Positions 5,805 to 8,012 of a stretch of DNA of 8,012 nucleotides are shown piece after piece (the stretch's first letter is position 1; each line of letters opens with the position of its first letter). A program made the position numbers and the translations under genes. The notes beneath the pieces were generated by a model. That model was not told where the DNA came from. It made no database searches and saw nothing but the letters and a program-made list of their open reading frames with translations. The stretch is from a bacterium (GTDB taxonomy: Bacteria > Armatimonadota > Zipacnadia > Zipacnadales > Zipacnadaceae). The DNA is taken from positions 1 to 8,012 of the forward strand of contig JAUWJN010000098.1 in NCBI GenBank assembly GCA_030607655.1, written 5' to 3'.

Positions 5805-5833
5805 ATATTAACACATAGCATAAAAGATGTCAA
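5805..5833 (-). promoter_or_regulatory. Promoter of groESL (sigma-70 type)
   Basis: TTGACA at 5828-5833 is a perfect -35 box. It is separated by 17 bases from TAATAT at 5805-5810, a near-perfect -10 box. The start of transcription is expected around 5798, inside the CIRCE operator. A strong vegetative promoter with a repressor site at +1 is the usual HrcA-controlled arrangement. Confidence 0.88.
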
Positions 5834-5934
5834 GACAGTGGCGTTCATTCTTACTAACTTTTTCTTCGGTAATTACTCCCAGACCCCCTTTCTCGAATGG
5901 AACCCATTATCCGCCTCCTCTTTCCCTTGTTGTG

Positions 5935-5963
5935 TTGACCATATATATTGACCTAGGTATAAT
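5935..5963 (+). promoter_or_regulatory. Promoter of the alcohol dehydrogenase-moxR unit
   Basis: TTGACC at 5935-5940 and a perfect TATAAT at 5958-5963 are separated by exactly 17 bases. Transcription should start near 5970, leaving a leader of about 27 bases before ATG 5997. The spacer repeats TTGACC (5949-5954), and the perfect palindrome ACCTAGGT (5951-5958) touches the -10 box. A regulator might bind there, but this is speculative. Confidence 0.8.
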
Positions 5964-5981
5964 AATGGTGTGGCGTTATGT

Positions 5982-5988
5982 GGAAAGG
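5982..5988 (+). promoter_or_regulatory. Ribosome-binding site that sets the alcohol dehydrogenase start
   Basis: GGAAAGG is placed eight bases before ATG 5997, inside the short leader produced by the promoter at 5935-5963. It supports the shorter protein over an in-frame GTG at 5970, which has no room for a ribosome-binding site on the predicted transcript. Confidence 0.6.
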
Positions 5989-5996
5989 TTCTCAAT

Positions 5997-7169
5997 ATGA
6001 ATAACGAGATTATCTATGAGACATTCAATAATAATCCGGTAGACATCATCTCAGGCCCCGGAGCGTTGGGCGAGGTCTTTAGTTGCGTAGGTGCGCTTCA
6101 TGCGCGCAGACTATTAGTGGTATGCGGCGAAAATGTAGTCAAGTTACCGGCGGTCAACGAGTTGCGGGACAACTGTCCCAACGGTATCCAGCTACAAATC
6201 TTTGATCAGGTGGAGCCTGACCCGTCGGATAGTACGATAGTGGCTGGTGGCGAGGTAGCCCGCGACTTTGCTGCTGATACCATAGTGGCTGTTGGTGGGG
6301 GATCCAGTATGGATGCGGGCAAGGCTATTGCTGCCGAGGCAGGGGCAGAGGGATGGATACTTACGCAGGACCAGCCCGGCCAGTCCACTACCGTGCCAGA
6401 GGGCATATTGCCTATCATTGCCGTGCCCACCACGGCGGGGACCGGCTCAGAGGTTACGCCCTTTTCCGTTATTACCTTCACCCAGACGCAGCGCAAACTC
6501 CCACTGAACCACCCCGGTCTGTATCCCCGATATGCCCTGCTTGACCCGAACCTGCTGATTTCCGCCCCGCGGATCGCGCGCGTCGCGGCCGGCATGGACG
6601 CGCTCACTCACGCCGTGGAATCGTATGTTAGCAAGGAGGCCACCGAGCACACCCAGAGACAAGCCGGGCAGGCCATTAGCCTCATTACCCAGAACTTGCG
6701 TCAGGCGGCGGAGGCTCCCAGTGATACTCAGGCGCAAGCGGCTCTCCAACGAGGAGCGATGATTGCGGGACTGGCGTTCGCGCAGAGCCGGCTGGGGATA
6801 GTGCACGCTATGGCCCTACCCCTCTCCGCACTATTCGGTGTCCCCCATGGACAGGCCAACGCGATCTTGCTCCCATACGGGATGGAGTACAACCGCCCCG
6901 CGGCGGTAGCCGAGTTTGCGAACATCGCCGAGGCAATGGGCGTCTCTGAAGAGCAGTCGGATGATGAAGCGAATAGTCGTCGAGCAGTAGAGGCTGTTGA
7001 GCACTTAGCTGAGGACGTCCAGGCGTCCCGACGAATGCGTGACGTAGGAGTTACCCAAGACGCTATCCCGCGGATGGCCGAGGAGGCAATGAAGAGTCCT
7101 CATATCGCCAGAAATCCACGGGCTATACAGTTAGATGACCTGATTGCGGTATATGAACGCGCCTACTAA
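5997..7169 (+). CDS. Iron-containing (group III) alcohol dehydrogenase family protein
   Basis: A complete 390-residue protein of the Fe-ADH/dehydroquinate-synthase-like superfamily, usual length 380-400. These enzymes oxidise alcohols or reduce aldehydes and related carbonyls with NAD(P)H. The dinucleotide-binding VGGGSSMD is at 99-106 and PTTAGTGSE at 144-152. Metal ligands are all present: Asp201 and His205 in GMDALTHAVE, His270 in VHAMALPL and His284 in VPHGQANA. The metal may be iron or zinc and the substrate cannot be read from sequence; maleylacetate reductase-like or general alcohol dehydrogenase activities are possible. ATG at 5997 is chosen because GGAAAGG (5982-5988) lies eight bases before it. 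An in-frame GTG at 5970 coincides with the predicted transcription start, so it is unlikely to be used. A MoxR ATPase gene follows after 20 bases, probably in the same transcript. Confidence 0.9.
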   Translation: MNNEIIYETFNNNPVDIISGPGALGEVFSCVGALHARRLLVVCGENVVKLPAVNELRDNCPNGIQLQIFDQVEPDPSDSTIVAGGEVARDFAADTIVAVGGGSSMDAGKAIAAEAGAEGWILTQDQPGQSTTVPEGILPIIAVPTTAGTGSEVTPFSVITFTQTQRKLPLNHPGLYPRYALLDPNLLISAPRIARVAAGMDALTHAVESYVSKEATEHTQRQAGQAISLITQNLRQAAEAPSDTQAQAALQRGAMIAGLAFAQSRLGIVHAMALPLSALFGVPHGQANAILLPYGMEYNRPAAVAEFANIAEAMGVSEEQSDDEANSRRAVEAVEHLAEDVQASRRMRDVGVTQDAIPRMAEEAMKSPHIARNPRAIQLDDLIAVYERAY

Positions 7170-7189
7170 CAAATTAGGAGAACTTCACG

Positions 7190-8012
7190 GTGAAGATTGA
7201 GGCCGTTAGCAAGCATATAAAGCGTCTCACTGACAATATCGAAACTGTGATCGTGGGGAAGAGCGGGGCGGTCGAGTTAGCGGTGGCTACCTTGCTAGCC
7301 GGCGGCCACATGCTAATCGAAGATATTCCTGGCGTAGGCAAGACGATGCTGGGGCGAGCTTTGGCTAAATCTGTTAATTGTAGTTTCAAGCGTATCCAGT
7401 TCACTCCCGACCTGCTGCCCACCGATGTTACCGGAGTCACGATATTTAACCAGGTCAGCAATGAGTTTGAATTCCTCCCGGGGCCGGTATTTGCTAATGT
7501 CGTGCTGGCCGACGAGATAAACCGGGCCACGCCCAAGTCACAGGCAGCCTTGCTGGAGTGTATGGAGGAGTTCCAGGTGACGGTGGATGGTGTCACCCAC
7601 ACCTTGCCTCGCCCCTTTCTCGTAATCGCCACTGAAAACCCTATTGAATATGAAGGCACTTACCAACTACCCGAGGCCCAGCTTGACCGCTTCTTGAGCC
7701 GAGTGAGGCTGGGGTATCCCAGCGCTAGCGACGAGGTAGCAGTGCTGGATGGCCAGATTATACAGCATCCCATAGAGACCATACAGCCGGTAGTGGAGCC
7801 GGAACAGGTAGTAAACTTGCAGCAAGCTATCCGCCGTATCCACCTTGACGACAGCCTCAAGGAGTACATAGTCAGCATCGTACGTGCTACTCGTAAGCAT
7901 CCCGCCGTGGAATTGGGCGCCAGTCCGCGGGGCAGCATCGCCCTTATGCGTCTGAGTCAGTCTCTGGCTGCAGTTCGTAATCGTGATTACATTACCCCCG
8001 ATGATATCAAAC
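7190..8012 (+). CDS. MoxR-family AAA+ ATPase (partial, runs off right edge)
   Basis: 274 codons are visible and the frame is still open at the edge; family members are about 310-330 residues, so roughly 40-50 are missing. Walker A is IEDIPGVGKTML (43-54) and Walker B is VVLADEINRA (104-113). Sensor 1 with its following segment is ATENPIEYEGTYQLPEAQLD (147-166), and the sensor 2 arginine lies in GASPRGS (243-249). These are hallmarks of the MoxR branch, chaperone-like ATPases that often help mature metalloproteins or complexes together with DUF58/von Willebrand A-type partners. The start is GTG at 7190, with GGAG (7177-7180) nine bases upstream; no nearby in-frame ATG precedes the conserved N-terminus. 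The 20-base gap to the dehydrogenase gene suggests cotranscription. A DUF58 or transglutaminase-like gene would be expected to the right, but that is outside the window. Confidence 0.93.
   Translation, partial: MKIEAVSKHIKRLTDNIETVIVGKSGAVELAVATLLAGGHMLIEDIPGVGKTMLGRALAKSVNCSFKRIQFTPDLLPTDVTGVTIFNQVSNEFEFLPGPVFANVVLADEINRATPKSQAALLECMEEFQVTVDGVTHTLPRPFLVIATENPIEYEGTYQLPEAQLDRFLSRVRLGYPSASDEVAVLDGQIIQHPIETIQPVVEPEQVVNLQQAIRRIHLDDSLKEYIVSIVRATRKHPAVELGASPRGSIALMRLSQSLAAVRNRDYITPDDIK

Larger units (their letters stand above)
5688..5996. other. Divergent intergenic control region between groES and the alcohol dehydrogenase gene
   Basis: About 310 bases hold two back-to-back promoters whose -35 boxes are about 100 bases apart. 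On the groES side are the promoter, the CIRCE operator and a leader of roughly 110 bases. On the dehydrogenase side are the promoter and a leader of about 27 bases. The stretch 5834-5934 between them shows no ORF, repeat or recognisable operator. Confidence 0.6.

Noticed and set aside
5970..5996. GTG at 5970 as the start of the alcohol dehydrogenase
   Set aside because: It coincides with the predicted transcription start and would require leaderless translation. ATG 5997 has a good ribosome-binding site and gives a normal family N-terminus.
7174..7938. Two long open frames on the minus strand at the right edge
   Set aside because: They are antisense shadows of the MoxR gene, which has all AAA+ motifs in one uninterrupted plus-strand frame.

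Overview
This 8-kb window is chromosomal bacterial DNA of moderate G+C. It carries two transcription units on the minus strand and one on the plus strand. They diverge from a compact regulatory region at about 5,700-5,996. A CIRCE heat-shock operator, sigma-70-type promoters, a GroEL without the usual Gly-Gly-Met tail, a MoxR ATPase and a partial gene resembling the N-terminus of DUF3604-type proteins are compatible with Chloroflexota (perhaps Dehalococcoidia-like). That placement is an inference from general family knowledge, not a database result.

Left part, 1-3,548, minus strand: an accessory operon-like run. In transcription order it holds a 27-codon reading frame with an intact type IV prepilin signal, a complete FabF-like beta-ketoacyl synthase, a shortened KS-like protein in which Asp replaces the catalytic Cys (chain-length-factor-like), a thiamine-diphosphate E1 alpha subunit of the pyruvate/acetoin dehydrogenase type, and the start of a further protein running off the left edge. 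KS-like and E1 alpha overlap by one base. The two KS genes are separated by a 12-bp tandem repeat that carries an in-frame stop codon in every unit. The active KS plus inactive KS partner resembles KS-alpha/KS-beta pairs of type II polyketide or unusual fatty-acid systems. No acyl carrier protein, ketoreductase or E1 beta gene is present in the window.

Middle part, 3,686-5,833, minus strand: a classical groES-groEL operon with a near-consensus promoter (TTGACA, 17-bp spacer, TAATAT), a CIRCE operator with one mismatch covering the expected transcription start, and a GC-rich hairpin after groEL.

Right part, 5,935-8,012, plus strand: a strong promoter (TTGACC, 17-bp spacer, TATAAT) drives an iron-type alcohol dehydrogenase, followed after 20 bp by a MoxR-family AAA+ ATPase cut by the right edge.

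Several start codons were re-chosen from Shine-Dalgarno evidence: groES at 5,687, the KS-like protein at 2,130 and the alcohol dehydrogenase at 5,997, all shorter than the longest open frame. Three minus-strand genes use an AGGTGA or AAGGTGGTGA ribosome-binding site. The strongest candidates for something undescribed are the prepilin-signal micro-ORF and the KS/KS-like/E1 alpha cluster with its tandem-stop repeat.
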